From Leptospira bandrabouensis (GTDB lineage Bacteria; Spirochaetota; Leptospiria; Leptospirales; Leptospiraceae), in the NCBI RefSeq assembly GCF_004770905.1, contig NZ_RQHT01000013.1, forward strand, positions 27,466 through 91,465: a DNA stretch of 64,000 nucleotides, read 5' to 3'. The notes below the pieces were generated by a model. It was not told the origin of the DNA. It saw only the letters and a program-made list of their open reading frames with translations, and ran no database searches. Of the stretch, positions 35,280-46,200 are shown one piece after another (positions within the stretch are counted from its first letter, which is position 1; every line of letters begins with the position of its first letter). The position numbers and the translations under genes were made by a program.

Positions 35280-35858
35280 ATGGAAAAGGTAAAGAATTTG
35301 AAAGTTATAACGCTTGTTCTTGTTTCTTTGATCGTGTTGTCATTCACTAGTGTGTGCGCACAAAGCGAGGAAGGTAAATTGAAGGATGTATCTGAGGCAG
35401 CGAAACTAAACTCTGAGGGTATTGGATTACTACAAAAGAGTGAAGTTCTGGATGCTAGAAAAAAGTTTGAATCAGCACATGACAAAGATCCTTTGTCACC
35501 TGAATACCCAAATAATATTGGTTTTACTTATCTGTTGTTAAAGGATGAGGAAAAAGCAGAATTATATTTTAAAAAGTCATTAGAAATTGATCCGGACTTT
35601 TTCAGGGCACATTATAATTTGGGGGTTTTGTATCAGAAAAAAGAGAATGTTGCAAAGGCATTGGAATATTATAAGACAGCCACTGAGAATAATCCAAATT
35701 TTCCTGAAGCAAGATATAATTTAGCATTAATGTATATGAGAAAGGGAGATAAAAAGAAAGCGATCGAATCCTTTGAAATTTTTATTAAAATTGCAGCCCC
35801 TGAAATGAAGCAACCAGTTCAAGATGCAAAAGTTAGAATTTCAGAGCTAAGTAAATGA
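35280..35858 (+). CDS. Exported TPR protein, first gene of the pump operon
   Basis: This 192-residue protein has a signal peptide (ITLVLVSLIVLSFTSVCAQS). Three or four TPR units follow (PEYPNNIGFTYLLLKDEEKA, FRAHYNLGVLYQKKENVAKA, PEARYNLALMYMRKGDKKKA). TPRs act as protein-protein scaffolds, here in the periplasm. The frame can start with GTG 35271 or ATG 35280. It overlaps the next gene by ATGA and opens a run of seven overlapping genes ending with two RND pumps. Confidence 0.8.
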   Translation: MEKVKNLKVITLVLVSLIVLSFTSVCAQSEEGKLKDVSEAAKLNSEGIGLLQKSEVLDARKKFESAHDKDPLSPEYPNNIGFTYLLLKDEEKAELYFKKSLEIDPDFFRAHYNLGVLYQKKENVAKALEYYKTATENNPNFPEARYNLALMYMRKGDKKKAIESFEIFIKIAAPEMKQPVQDAKVRISELSK

Positions 35859-36463
35859 AATTAAGAATCTTTTTATCTCTATTTTTGTTTTTGATTGCTG
35901 TATATTCTTGTAAAGGCAACAAGAATATACAGGGTGTTGCCGAACACATTCTTGATGAAAGAATTGGCGAACCAGCTTTGTTTTTGATCGGTGATAAAAA
36001 GTTTTCAAAGGAAGCATATAAAGACTATGTTCGAAACTTACGTCTTTATTTTGAAAAAAAACCGCCACTATTTAATCCAGAGGAAGCAAGGCTCTATCTT
36101 GAGAATTATATCAATGAGTCTATTTTATTATCTGAAGCTATTGCTGATATTGATTTTTCCAGTCAGTCTTTTAAAGAATATATAAAGCCGTATTTAGTGA
36201 AAGGCATATTAGATTTTTATATATTTGAGAAAACTGGCGGATTAAAAGTTTCAGATGAAGTTGCAAACGAAACTGAAATAGTCGCAAAATTGAAGGAAGC
36301 AGGAATTTTAAAAAAAGAGAACCTCTCTGAGTCCGAGAAATTAGTTCTGAAAGAATTTATTTATTGGAGAAAGTTAGAGTTATCTGCAAAAAATAGAGCG
36401 GAAGAAGCAAAGGTTATTTTAGCAAAAATTAAAGAAAGAAATAAGGTCACAATAATTCCCTAA
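35855..36463 (+). CDS. Lipoprotein resembling the SurA/foldase N-terminal domain
   Basis: This 202-residue lipoprotein has the signal LFLFLIAVYSCKGNK. The mature sequence has the helical pattern of SurA_N-type chaperones: DKKFSKEAYKDYVRNLRLYF, ARLYLENYINESILLSEAI and a later KEFIYWRKLELSAKN. No peptidyl-prolyl isomerase domain follows, so it would be a chaperone-only version. The assignment rests on pattern, not on invariant residues. It is coupled on both sides to TPR proteins. Confidence 0.6.
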   Translation: MKLRIFLSLFLFLIAVYSCKGNKNIQGVAEHILDERIGEPALFLIGDKKFSKEAYKDYVRNLRLYFEKKPPLFNPEEARLYLENYINESILLSEAIADIDFSSQSFKEYIKPYLVKGILDFYIFEKTGGLKVSDEVANETEIVAKLKEAGILKKENLSESEKLVLKEFIYWRKLELSAKNRAEEAKVILAKIKERNKVTIIP

Positions 36464-37056
36464 TGAGTAATAAAAAATATCTGTTACTTTTTGCTTTATT
36501 GTTTTTGGTGTTAAACTGCAAGAACCGAGAGGATGCAGTTGCTTCATATGCAAAAGGCGTTGATTTTTATGCAAAGAAGAGTTTGGAAAAGGCATTAGTA
36601 GAATTTTCAAATGCTGTAAAAGCTGATAGCAGTTTTGTTTCCGCAAGGTTAATGAAAGGGAAAACAGAATATTATCTTGGAAAACACGAGAATGCAGCTG
36701 AAACTTTTCAAGACATACTTGATGACTTCCCTGGTAACGCATCTTCTCTTACCTGGCTTGGGAAAATATATATGTTGGATTCATCCAAACGAGATGATGC
36801 TAAACAAAAATTATCACACGCCATACAGTTAGATGATAATCAAATAGATGCACATTATTATCTTGGAAAGTTGTTTGAGCAAGAAGGAAATGTGAAGGAT
36901 GCCTTGATTCAATATTCTCATGGTATTGAAATTGCGAAAAGATCTGACAAAATTAAAAGAGATCTTAACGAGATCTATCGTAACGCTGGTTTAAGTAATG
37001 TAGCGGAGTCAAATGAACCAACTCCAGAATTAACGAAAAAAGCAAAAAGAAAATGA
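36463..37056 (+). CDS. TPR lipoprotein
   Basis: This 197-residue lipoprotein has the signal LLFALLFLVLNCKNRE. It is made almost wholly of TPR units (AVASYAKGVDFYAKKSLEKA, ARLMKGKTEYYLGKHENAAE, DAHYYLGKLFEQEGNVKDAL) and has a lysine-rich end. It starts on the last base of the previous stop. With the first gene it gives two TPR scaffolds in one operon. Confidence 0.8.
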   Translation: MSNKKYLLLFALLFLVLNCKNREDAVASYAKGVDFYAKKSLEKALVEFSNAVKADSSFVSARLMKGKTEYYLGKHENAAETFQDILDDFPGNASSLTWLGKIYMLDSSKRDDAKQKLSHAIQLDDNQIDAHYYLGKLFEQEGNVKDALIQYSHGIEIAKRSDKIKRDLNEIYRNAGLSNVAESNEPTPELTKKAKRK

Positions 37057-38621
37057 TGAAAACAACAATCATTTTTGTTTTCAGCTTTGTTCTCCTTTTT
37101 TTGGGATGTAGTAAAATCCCAAATGAAGGAGATATATTAGGTTTACTGGGAGCTCGTATAGAGGACGGATTTGTTTATCCCAAAGTACTTTTTGTTAATC
37201 CTTCCTCAGAAGCGACCCAAGTTCCAATTGACTCTCCTATCATTATAGATTTTTCAAAACCAATGGATCGCTCGTTGGTTGAATCGGCGATTAGCATATC
37301 AGCACCAGGCGGCAATACTTCATTCACTCCTTCCTGGGTTTTTGACACTCGATTGATATTGAATTTTTCTGCGGGATTAACTCAAGGAAAGAAATATGAA
37401 ATTAACTTAAATGCAAGCAGCACAAAAGATAAAGACGGAAATAGAATGGCAAAGAACTTTATTTCTAGTTTTTATACAATAGGTGTTGGTGGAGCCCCGA
37501 CAGTAGTTGCAACAAATCCTCCACTGAGTGGAGAGCTACAATTGGGTTGGCCTGTGGGATCAGATCTTTTGGTAAAATTCTCACAACCAATGGATCCGGT
37601 TAGCACAAATAATGCGGTTACTATTGAGGGTGCCAGTGCCTTATTCACTCCTATTTGGGATTCTAGCTTTCGTGAATTGACATTGAGATTAAAATCACCT
37701 TTGAATTTAGGTGCAACTTATCGATTGCGAGTTAATGTTAACGCAAAAAGTGCATTGGGCATTCCTCTCGATAAAGAATACCTAATTGCTTTTTCCACAG
37801 CAACGACACTTGAAATACCAACAGTCATCGCAGATGTTACAGTAAGCCCTGCGTGGGGGACTATAAACCCTGATCCATTTATTAACACTTTTACTGGTGC
37901 TTCGAAGTTTGATAATTTTACATTTAATTTTTCCACACCAATGATCATAAAAAACATAAACGGCGAAATTAAATTTTCACCAGGTATTAATGGACATTTC
38001 GAATGGACGGGTAACCAACTTTTAAGATTTATACCTTCTTCTCCATTGATTACGGGACAACAATATCGTTTATCAATAGGACGTGATTTTACTAGTGCTA
38101 GCGGTGTAGGGATGAATCAATCTTATACCATTGATTTTTTGGTCGACGAACCTACAACTAGTGTAAATATTTCACCGGTCCAAATTTTAGGAAAATCTTT
38201 TACAGCATCTCCAGCTTGCAATTTAATTGTTACACCAATTGACCAAACAATAAATTTCCCGATAGATCCATACATTGCTTATGAGTTTAGGCCAAGATAT
38301 ACTTGCCCAGAACAATATGAGATAGAATTGCTTTTCCAAACTGCTGGAAGTGCAAGGCTAAAATTGACAGGTGATAATAATTTATTTGATGCAATTAGCG
38401 TTAATTATCTCTCTGGTGGTCCTGTTACTTCTAGTATTTTCATTCAAAGTGTTGATTATTTACCGAGCGCAAATCCACAAAGAGTTAAAGTTCGATTAGG
38501 TGGCATTTCCGGAAACTTAGCAAGATATGTTTTTAAAGTCGCCGGAGGAACAAGTGGTCTTCACGATATAAATGAAAATAGTCTCTCGAATGACTTGGAG
38601 TTTGTTTTTTATGGTAACTAA
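37053..38621 (+). CDS. Lipoprotein with repeated Big_5 Ig-like domains (A)
   Basis: This 522-residue lipoprotein has the signal FSFVLLFLGCSKIP. At least three SbsA/Big_5 Ig-like domains follow, each recognisable by a line like VPIDSPIIIDFSKPMDRSLVESAISI and a closing KKYEINLNAS...DKDGNRM. The C-terminal 150 residues are different, with two Cys in SPACNLIV and PRYTCPEQYE. Such domains are exposed on the cell surface or in the periplasm. A second ATG at 37056 is equally possible. It is a paralogue of the next gene. Confidence 0.82.
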   Translation: MMKTTIIFVFSFVLLFLGCSKIPNEGDILGLLGARIEDGFVYPKVLFVNPSSEATQVPIDSPIIIDFSKPMDRSLVESAISISAPGGNTSFTPSWVFDTRLILNFSAGLTQGKKYEINLNASSTKDKDGNRMAKNFISSFYTIGVGGAPTVVATNPPLSGELQLGWPVGSDLLVKFSQPMDPVSTNNAVTIEGASALFTPIWDSSFRELTLRLKSPLNLGATYRLRVNVNAKSALGIPLDKEYLIAFSTATTLEIPTVIADVTVSPAWGTINPDPFINTFTGASKFDNFTFNFSTPMIIKNINGEIKFSPGINGHFEWTGNQLLRFIPSSPLITGQQYRLSIGRDFTSASGVGMNQSYTIDFLVDEPTTSVNISPVQILGKSFTASPACNLIVTPIDQTINFPIDPYIAYEFRPRYTCPEQYEIELLFQTAGSARLKLTGDNNLFDAISVNYLSGGPVTSSIFIQSVDYLPSANPQRVKVRLGGISGNLARYVFKVAGGTSGLHDINENSLSNDLEFVFYGN

Positions 38622-40164
38622 ACTCTTTTTTGTTTCAATATTTGTTTTTAGTCTATCTTGTAGTCAATTATTAGATAATGCGGAGGGGCCTCTCGATTTT
38701 TTACCGACGGCATCACTCTTACCTGCATCTAACCCGCCAAAGATTCTTTTAGCGGATCCAGCAGATGGTTCAGTTGGTATTTCGCCTGATACAAAAATAA
38801 CAATTTTATTCTCTGAAGCGATGAACAAGGAGTTCACCCAGTCTGCTTTTAGTTTGATTCGTGATGGTTCGGCTGTTGGCGGAACTTTTTCATGGCTTGG
38901 AAATCTAATGGTATTTTCTCCAAACGATAAACTATCCGATCCGGGAATGTATATTTTTAGTGTTGGAAAAGCAAAAGCGGAATCTGTTGGTGGGGTGAAT
39001 TTACTTGATGACTATCGATCGCGGTTCAGTTACTCAATTGACTTAAATAAACCAAAAGTGACCCAAACTATTCCTGCAAATGGGGATGTTGGAGTATCTC
39101 CCAATTCATTAATCACAATTAAGTTTGATAAACCAATGGACAAGTTATCAGTGTTTGGTGCCGTTTCGCTAAGTCCTTCTGTAGAGTTCGATATTCCAAA
39201 TACAGTGATTTCCGATAATGACCAAACATTTCAATTTATTCCAAAATATCCTTTAAATTTTGGAACAGTGTATTCACTTAATGTTGCTAATACTGCGCGT
39301 GATAAAAATGGGAATGACCTAGCGACTGTTCAAAATGTCGTTTTTACAGTTGGAGATGACTTAGTGTCACCGGATTTAGTTTCTATTTCGACTCCTTCAG
39401 TTACAAATTTCATCGCTGACGAAATAACTGTGATTGATGGCTTCAATCGAAATGATGTTTTTACTTTAGTATTTAACGAACCTGTTCAACCAATACCTTT
39501 GGCTGGCGCTATTAGGATCACACCTTCTAAGAATTATAATCTAATTCAAATATCCTCAACAAATTTTGAGGTTCGGTTTTTGGAACCTCTGGATCCAATA
39601 ACAATTTATAATTTAACTGTCAGTGATGGGGTTGTTGACTTTCAGAATAATCGACTCAGGAAATCATATAATTTTAATATTAAAACATTCGGCGATTCAA
39701 CCCAAAAAATATTTCTAATGGGTATCTATTCTGATCCAGCATTCGCAAATAAACTCTATGAGGACCGAATCAATGTTACAACACCACAACTGACAACTTG
39801 TCCTACATTGTCCAATGAATGTGATCAGAATTTATACTTTAGATTTTGTTATGGCGAAAATTTAGGCACTTGTAGTCTTTCTTTGCCCGTGAACAGTCAG
39901 ATCTTGTTGACTTCGTTACGTCTCACTGTAAGTCGGGAATTTGGACAAGCAATAGGGGCTTGCCAAGAATATTTTGATAATCCAATTAATGCAACGCCTG
40001 CTCCGTTGGCTCCTAGTATCACTGTGTTTGGCACTGTAGCAAAATGTTTAGACAAAGGTTCGACATATTCCATAACCGTAAGAGGTGGGAGTACTGGGAT
40101 CAAAGATAACTTCGGAAATGTAATGGATTCAGATCGAACCGTATTGATTAGATTTCCTCAATAA
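38611..40164 (+). CDS. Lipoprotein with repeated Big_5 Ig-like domains (B)
   Basis: This 517-residue lipoprotein starts MVTKLFFVSIFVFSLSCSQL. Three Big_5 domains are visible (SVGISPDTKITILFSEAMNK, DVGVSPNSLITIKFDKPMDK, and a third with FTLVFNEPVQPIPL). A Cys-containing C-terminal region follows. ATG 38611 overlaps the previous gene by 11 bp and directly gives a signal peptide; the frame is open to 38572. It overlaps the first RND gene by one base, so it is probably a partner of the pump. Confidence 0.82.
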   Translation: MVTKLFFVSIFVFSLSCSQLLDNAEGPLDFLPTASLLPASNPPKILLADPADGSVGISPDTKITILFSEAMNKEFTQSAFSLIRDGSAVGGTFSWLGNLMVFSPNDKLSDPGMYIFSVGKAKAESVGGVNLLDDYRSRFSYSIDLNKPKVTQTIPANGDVGVSPNSLITIKFDKPMDKLSVFGAVSLSPSVEFDIPNTVISDNDQTFQFIPKYPLNFGTVYSLNVANTARDKNGNDLATVQNVVFTVGDDLVSPDLVSISTPSVTNFIADEITVIDGFNRNDVFTLVFNEPVQPIPLAGAIRITPSKNYNLIQISSTNFEVRFLEPLDPITIYNLTVSDGVVDFQNNRLRKSYNFNIKTFGDSTQKIFLMGIYSDPAFANKLYEDRINVTTPQLTTCPTLSNECDQNLYFRFCYGENLGTCSLSLPVNSQILLTSLRLTVSREFGQAIGACQEYFDNPINATPAPLAPSITVFGTVAKCLDKGSTYSITVRGGSTGIKDNFGNVMDSDRTVLIRFPQ

Positions 40165-43100
40165 TGGTAAAGTACTTTCTACGCAAAACGGTTACGACCA
40201 CTGTATGCCTGGTTTTTATACTTGGAATAGGCGCAATAAGTTTTTCCAAATTAAAAATTGAGTTATTTCCTAATATTACCATTCCAACTATTACCATTTT
40301 AACTACATATCCCAATGCTTCTATTGAGGAAATGGAACTTCTGGTTTCAAAGCCGATTGAGGAAGTAGTTGCCTCTGCTGAAGGTGTGGATGAGACTTTT
40401 TCCGAAACTTTAGAAGGAATGTCCATCGTTAAAGTCCGGTTCCGTTGGGGAACAGATGTAGATTTGGCAACGGTATTAATTCGAGAAAAATTAGACTTAG
40501 TGAAAGGTGCCTTGCCAATTGATGTAAAAAAACCAATAGTTTTAAAATTTGATCCAAATGATAAACCTATCGTTCGAATCGCAGCTTTTTCCAAATCTAG
40601 TGACTTCAAAAGTCTCCGTAATTTTATCAAAAAAAATCTAATTCCTATCTTTGAAAAAACCGACGGTGTTGCAACCATCACCTTATCTGGCGGATTAGAA
40701 AAACGGATATTAGTGGAACTGGATGCAAATCGTATGAAATCTTATTCAGTTACTCCCAATGAGATTCAAAGACAAATTGCTTCAAATAATGAAAATATTC
40801 CATCAGGAAATATTATTAGAGGCGAAGATGAAGTTACTGTTCGGACGATGGGTGCTTTCTTAAACGTTGGCGAAATAGAAAATCTTATTTTAAAAACATC
40901 TGAAGGTGGAGCTCCAGTTTATCTTAATAGCGTAGCAAACGTTAAAGACTCTTTCAAGGACCAAACAAGCATTTGCCGTAGGAACTTTTCAGAATGCATA
41001 TTGGTGGATATTCGGAAAGAATCAGGTAAAAACACTGTTGAAGTGGCAAAAAATATTCACGGAGTAGTAGGTGAGTTAAATGATCGGTTCTCTGATATTT
41101 TAGAATTAGAAATCGTCGAAGATAGGTCAGAATTAATTTTATCTTCAGTGAATGATGTAGGAAGTTCGATTGTTTTATCCATTGTCATTTGCTTCATTAT
41201 ACTTACAATTTTTACCGGATCATGGGTAGAGGCAATTTTAATAACTTTTTCAGTCCCAACATCAATCCTCGTATCTTTTATTTGTATGCACTTTATTGGA
41301 CAGTCTTTGAATTTGATGTCATTGGGTGGTCTTGCTGTAGGCGTTGGCTTAATGGTTGATTCATCAATCGTTGTTTTAGAATCTATTCACAAAGAAAAAA
41401 AGAATGCGAAGGATGAACATTTGGCAATCGAAATGGGGGCTTCTAAAATTGCTTTTGCATTGGTGATTTCCAATATAACTTCAATTGTAGTATTTCTTCC
41501 CAATTTTTACTTGAATGGGTTAGAAGGGATAATCTTTAAAGATTTTGCACTCAGCGTTTGTATTTGTTTAGCTTCATCTCTAATGGTTTCCTTAGTATTC
41601 CTTCCTTTTTTTAACAAAATGATCTCATCAAAATTTAAGAGTAACGATTATTTGGTGAACATTAGCAAGAATTTGATTATTAAAATTGAATCAACTTATG
41701 TCTTTTTCTTAAAAAAATTTTTAGAGAAACCAAAATTTGTATTACTGGTTGCTTTCGGATCACTTTTGTTTGCTGCAATCCTTGCTTCCTTAATCGCAGT
41801 AAATCTTATGCCAAAAGTTCAGCGTTTGGATCTTAACATCAAACTCACTTTACCAAACGGTACACGCATTCAGAAAACATCTGAAGTTGTTTTGAACATT
41901 GAAAAAATGGCAACACTCGTAGATGAAAACGTAGAGGTGCTCTCTAAGCTCGGGTTTGAAGAAAAGGAACTAACAATGTTCCCAACATCAGAGTTTGGTT
42001 TAAACCGGGCAGAAATTTTCTTCAGATTTAGTAGCTTTTCAAAAAAAGATAAATTCATCGAAAAACTGAAAGAGATGGATGACGAAATGCAAAAGATAAA
42101 GATTATTTCATCTTCAGACATTTTATCTGAAGTATTGCCATTTTCTTTTGAACAAGTATCCATTGTTGTTACTGGCGGAAATTATGTTGATATCAATTCA
42201 GAGATCCTAAAACTAAAAAATAAACTAAAGGATACTTTTAATTCAAAAGACATACAGACCTCTTTTGATCAAGAATTGAATGAAGTTAGAATTACTTTCG
42301 ATAGAAATAGATTAGCTTCCTTTGGGCTTAGAAGTTCGGACGTTGGTGACTCATTAAAAACCATTGTTAAGGGTGATGAAACTATTTTCTATAAAGTTAA
42401 AGATGAAGAAATTCCAATCCTTATACGTTCTGCGCAAGAAGGTAGAACTGGTGTCGATAAGATAAGAGATATCCATTTTGAAGTTGATGAGAACAAATTC
42501 GTTCCATTGAAAGACTTTGCCTTTATTGAGTCCAGAAAATCTAGTCGAATTCTCAATCGTCAGAACGGTAAAAGAATTGGATATTTGGCCATGGAAATTG
42601 AAGATCAAAGTATTTCTAGTGTGTATAACCAGGTTGGAAACATTGTTGGCGTTGGTAACTTGAATGAAAACGGGACCTCAATTTCATTTGGTGAAAATAA
42701 GAAGATTTTAGATGTAGCAGTTAATGGACTAGGTATTGCTTTATTTTTTTCGATCATTTTAGTCTACATGACTCTTGCTGCTGCAATGGAAAGTTTTTTA
42801 CTTCCATTGCTCATCATATTTTCAATTTTTCTTGCTGCATTTGGTGTTGTTGGCTCTCTGTTTATCTTTAATGAGTCTATAAATATGATGTCTTTACTTG
42901 GTTCCATTTTGTTGGCTGGAATCGTTGTAAATAATGCTATTCTTATTGTTGAGTTTTATAGAGATGAAAAAACAAAATATAAAAATACGGAAAAGTTAAT
43001 TATTGAAGGTGCAAAAGATCGTTTAATCCCCATACTAACGACAACACTTACCTCGATACTTGGGCTTTTGCCTCTCTTGTTTTCTTTTAGTGGCTCTACA

Positions 43101-43220
43101 TCGCAAAGATCCCTTGCTGCATCCATTTTTGGAGGTCTCATATTTTCAACTGTTATCAGTTTATTTTTTATACCTATTATAAGTAAGGTAATGATTGAAA
43201 AAGGATTAATGGAAAAATAG
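40164..43220 (+). CDS. RND efflux transporter, subunit 1
   Basis: This 1018-residue inner-membrane pump belongs to the AcrB/SwrC-like RND superfamily, with twelve membrane segments and two large periplasmic loops. It starts MVKYFLRKTVTTTVCLVFIL. The TM4 motif is GVGLMVDSSIVVLE: Asp399 matches AcrB Asp407, but the second Asp is Ser400. In TM10, AGIVVNNAILIVEF has Asn923 where AcrB has Lys940. This pattern is common in a less studied RND branch. The neighbouring second RND gene suggests a heteromeric pump. The substrate is unknown. Confidence 0.9.
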   Translation: MVKYFLRKTVTTTVCLVFILGIGAISFSKLKIELFPNITIPTITILTTYPNASIEEMELLVSKPIEEVVASAEGVDETFSETLEGMSIVKVRFRWGTDVDLATVLIREKLDLVKGALPIDVKKPIVLKFDPNDKPIVRIAAFSKSSDFKSLRNFIKKNLIPIFEKTDGVATITLSGGLEKRILVELDANRMKSYSVTPNEIQRQIASNNENIPSGNIIRGEDEVTVRTMGAFLNVGEIENLILKTSEGGAPVYLNSVANVKDSFKDQTSICRRNFSECILVDIRKESGKNTVEVAKNIHGVVGELNDRFSDILELEIVEDRSELILSSVNDVGSSIVLSIVICFIILTIFTGSWVEAILITFSVPTSILVSFICMHFIGQSLNLMSLGGLAVGVGLMVDSSIVVLESIHKEKKNAKDEHLAIEMGASKIAFALVISNITSIVVFLPNFYLNGLEGIIFKDFALSVCICLASSLMVSLVFLPFFNKMISSKFKSNDYLVNISKNLIIKIESTYVFFLKKFLEKPKFVLLVAFGSLLFAAILASLIAVNLMPKVQRLDLNIKLTLPNGTRIQKTSEVVLNIEKMATLVDENVEVLSKLGFEEKELTMFPTSEFGLNRAEIFFRFSSFSKKDKFIEKLKEMDDEMQKIKIISSSDILSEVLPFSFEQVSIVVTGGNYVDINSEILKLKNKLKDTFNSKDIQTSFDQELNEVRITFDRNRLASFGLRSSDVGDSLKTIVKGDETIFYKVKDEEIPILIRSAQEGRTGVDKIRDIHFEVDENKFVPLKDFAFIESRKSSRILNRQNGKRIGYLAMEIEDQSISSVYNQVGNIVGVGNLNENGTSISFGENKKILDVAVNGLGIALFFSIILVYMTLAAAMESFLLPLLIIFSIFLAAFGVVGSLFIFNESINMMSLLGSILLAGIVVNNAILIVEFYRDEKTKYKNTEKLIIEGAKDRLIPILTTTLTSILGLLPLLFSFSGSTSQRSLAASIFGGLIFSTVISLFFIPIISKVMIEKGLMEK

Positions 43221-46200
43221 TTGGACAACCTTCTCGTAACAATAGTTAAAAGAAAAATAACTGTAACGATGTTTGTTGTTGCGGCTGTCGGCTTTGGAAT
43301 TGCTTCTTTTCGAAATTTGAAGTATGAGTTGATGCCTAAAAAAGAATCTAATATTCTTTCGATTATTACTCGTTATCCAGGTAATTCCCCGAGCAGAATA
43401 GAAGAACTAATTACAAAACCCATCGAGAAACAAATTGTCGGCGTTGGCGGTGTCGAAAAAATTCTATCTAGTTCTGAAGAAGGTGAATCTAAAATTACTA
43501 TTTTTTTCAATACGCAGGAGCCACTAAAGTACAAATCAGTCGAATTAAAATCAAAAGTTGAATTAATACGTTATAATTTTCCGAGAGAAGTAGAAGAACC
43601 CTATGTTGTAAGATTTAATCCAGAAGATAAGCCTGTATTTACAATCAGATTAACTTCAAAGCTATTAAGCCTTAAAGAACTTCGGGAAATTTCTGAAAAA
43701 AAACTGAAAACGATACTTGAGAGAGTCCCAGGTGTTGGTGAAGTTATAGTAATAGGTGGAAGGTATAGAGAAATAAGAGTAGATGTAGATAAAGGGAGAT
43801 TGTTATCAACAGGCTTAACACCTAACCAAGTAATGGATGAAATCAGGAATATTAATCGTGATATTTATTTGGGAAAGTTAATTAATTCTCCTGAGATTGA
43901 AAGCGAATTGAGGCTGAAAAATAGAATAGATTCTATACAGGATTTACGGAATATAAATTTTGTAGTTGGAAAATCTCGGAAAGTTGTTCGTATAACGGAC
44001 GTAAGTGAAATTTATGACGGGGAAAGAGATTTGTCCGACTTAAGTAGAGAAAAGGGTTTCGAAAACGTCAGTATACAGATAAAAAAAAATAGTAGTGCAA
44101 ATATTTTAGAAGTATGCAAACTTCTTGAGCAAGAGGTGTCAAATTTTGAACACCCCAATATTTCTTTCGACATCGCTTATAATCAATCTAAATATATTTC
44201 TGCAGCTTTAGACTCGGTGTCCATGTCTGGATTAGTTGGAGCTTTAGCATGCAGTATTATCGTATTTCTATTTTTAAAGGATCTTAGATATACAATTATC
44301 ATTTCTATCACTATACCCATTGCAGTTGTCCTGTCCTTTGTTATACTTGACTCGCTTCAAAAGTCATTAAATATAATGACGTTAGCAGGGCTTGCATTAG
44401 GAGTAGGGGTTCTTATTGATAGTTCAATAGTTGTCATTGAACGTATTAATTCAAATATTTCTAATGGAATTGGTGACCCTATTTTTGTATCAATAGATGA
44501 ACTTTGGAAGGAATTATTAGCATCTTCCGTTACTAATATTATTGTTTTTATCCCATTATTATATGCATCTGCAGATTTCAAAAATAATTTCTTGGATTTG
44601 GCTACTTCAATTACTGCCTGTATCTTAATTGCTTACTTTTTATCTCTAATCTTTGTACCAATGTTGTGTAGTGTAGTTCCTAACGAATGGAATTTTATTA
44701 GGGCAGATATTGCAAAGATAAGAATTGATTATTCGAAGTTTATTGAATCCATTAAAAAAAGGTATGAATTCTTTTCTTCTTTGAGTATTAAACAAATTTC
44801 TCCGAAGATAATCGTGTTAGTTACAATTATTTTTTTCGGTTTTGTTTTTATGGTCTTTATCCGGAAAGAGTATATCGATTTTGCAGGAAGTAGAGAGATT
44901 GTGGGAAGTGTAGAATTGCCTACTGGGACAAATCTTGAAGCAACTAGCAGAAGTGTTAAGTTAATAGAAGAATTAATTTCGAAAAATCCATTTGTAGAAA
45001 AGGTTTCTACAAAAGTAGAAAAATGGCATGCAGACTTATCTATTAAACTAAAAAAAGATCTCCAGGGGAATTCTCCTGAAGATATTAAAACACAGTTAAG
45101 AAATACTACAGATGATATTAAAGGAGTATTTGTTTATTATATAGATGCAAATGCCTTTGGTTCCAATAAGGAACTGGATATAGACATTATTGGAGACGAT
45201 CTTGAGGAGTTAAAAAAACTTTCGAGAGAAATTGCCGAATCTATAAAAGAGCTTAAGGAAACAGATCAAGTTGTATTCCGATTCCGAGAGGGCAAAGAGG
45301 AACTGCAGCTAAATTTACGTCAAGACAAGGTAGCGTTAGCTGGTTTAACTAATCAATTTATTTCGGATTTTGCGCGGACAGCCTTACAAGGATCAATCCC
45401 AACTAAGATTTTTGACCGGGATAGGGAAGTTGACATTCGCGTGCGATTTCGAGCCGATGATAGAAAATCTGTTGATGACCTTACTTATTCTTTGATACCT
45501 GTGAATGATTCAAAAGTTTCCTTGATTGATTTATTAGAGATTAAGCGAACAAAAGCAGACACTCGTATTAATCGAAAGAATAAAAGGAGAATGGTTACTA
45601 TAACGGCGAACTTTAAGGATACCAGCTTATCGGAATACGCAGAAAAGGCTGAGGCAAAGTTGAAAGCTTTTACTTTTCCGCAAAATTATTATTATGACTT
45701 AGGGGATGCTGTAAAAAAACTTAGAAAAAATCAAATAGAAATGTTTGGGTTCATTCTATTTGCCATTGGATTGATTTATGGAACACTAGCGATTTTATTT
45801 CAGTCCTTAAAAATTAGTTTCCCAATAATGTTAATGGTTCCCATTAATATTTCCGCTACAACTTTCTTCCTATTTATTTTTGGCCAGACTTACAATGTTT
45901 CAACTTACATAGGTTTTATTCTTTTGGCTGGTTTATCAATTAATAACTCTATTATGATCATTGAAAATGCGATAAGGAATGAAGACAAGATTCCATTCCC
46001 AGAAAAAATGAGAATTGCAGTGATCAACAGAAAAAGAGCAATGCGGATGACCACATTGACGACTATCTTTGCATTGATTCCAGGAATATTCGGCTCAAGT
46101 GAAGGCTCAGAATTCTGGCGTCCTATGTCATTAGCTGTAATTTTTGGTATGAGTTTTAGTTATGTATCAGCGATTGAAATTTTTCCTTCGTTAGCCAACT

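Noticed and set aside
40148..40681. 177-residue open frame antisense to the first RND gene
   Set aside because: It is a shadow of a well-conserved RND N-terminus and has no signal or domain of its own.
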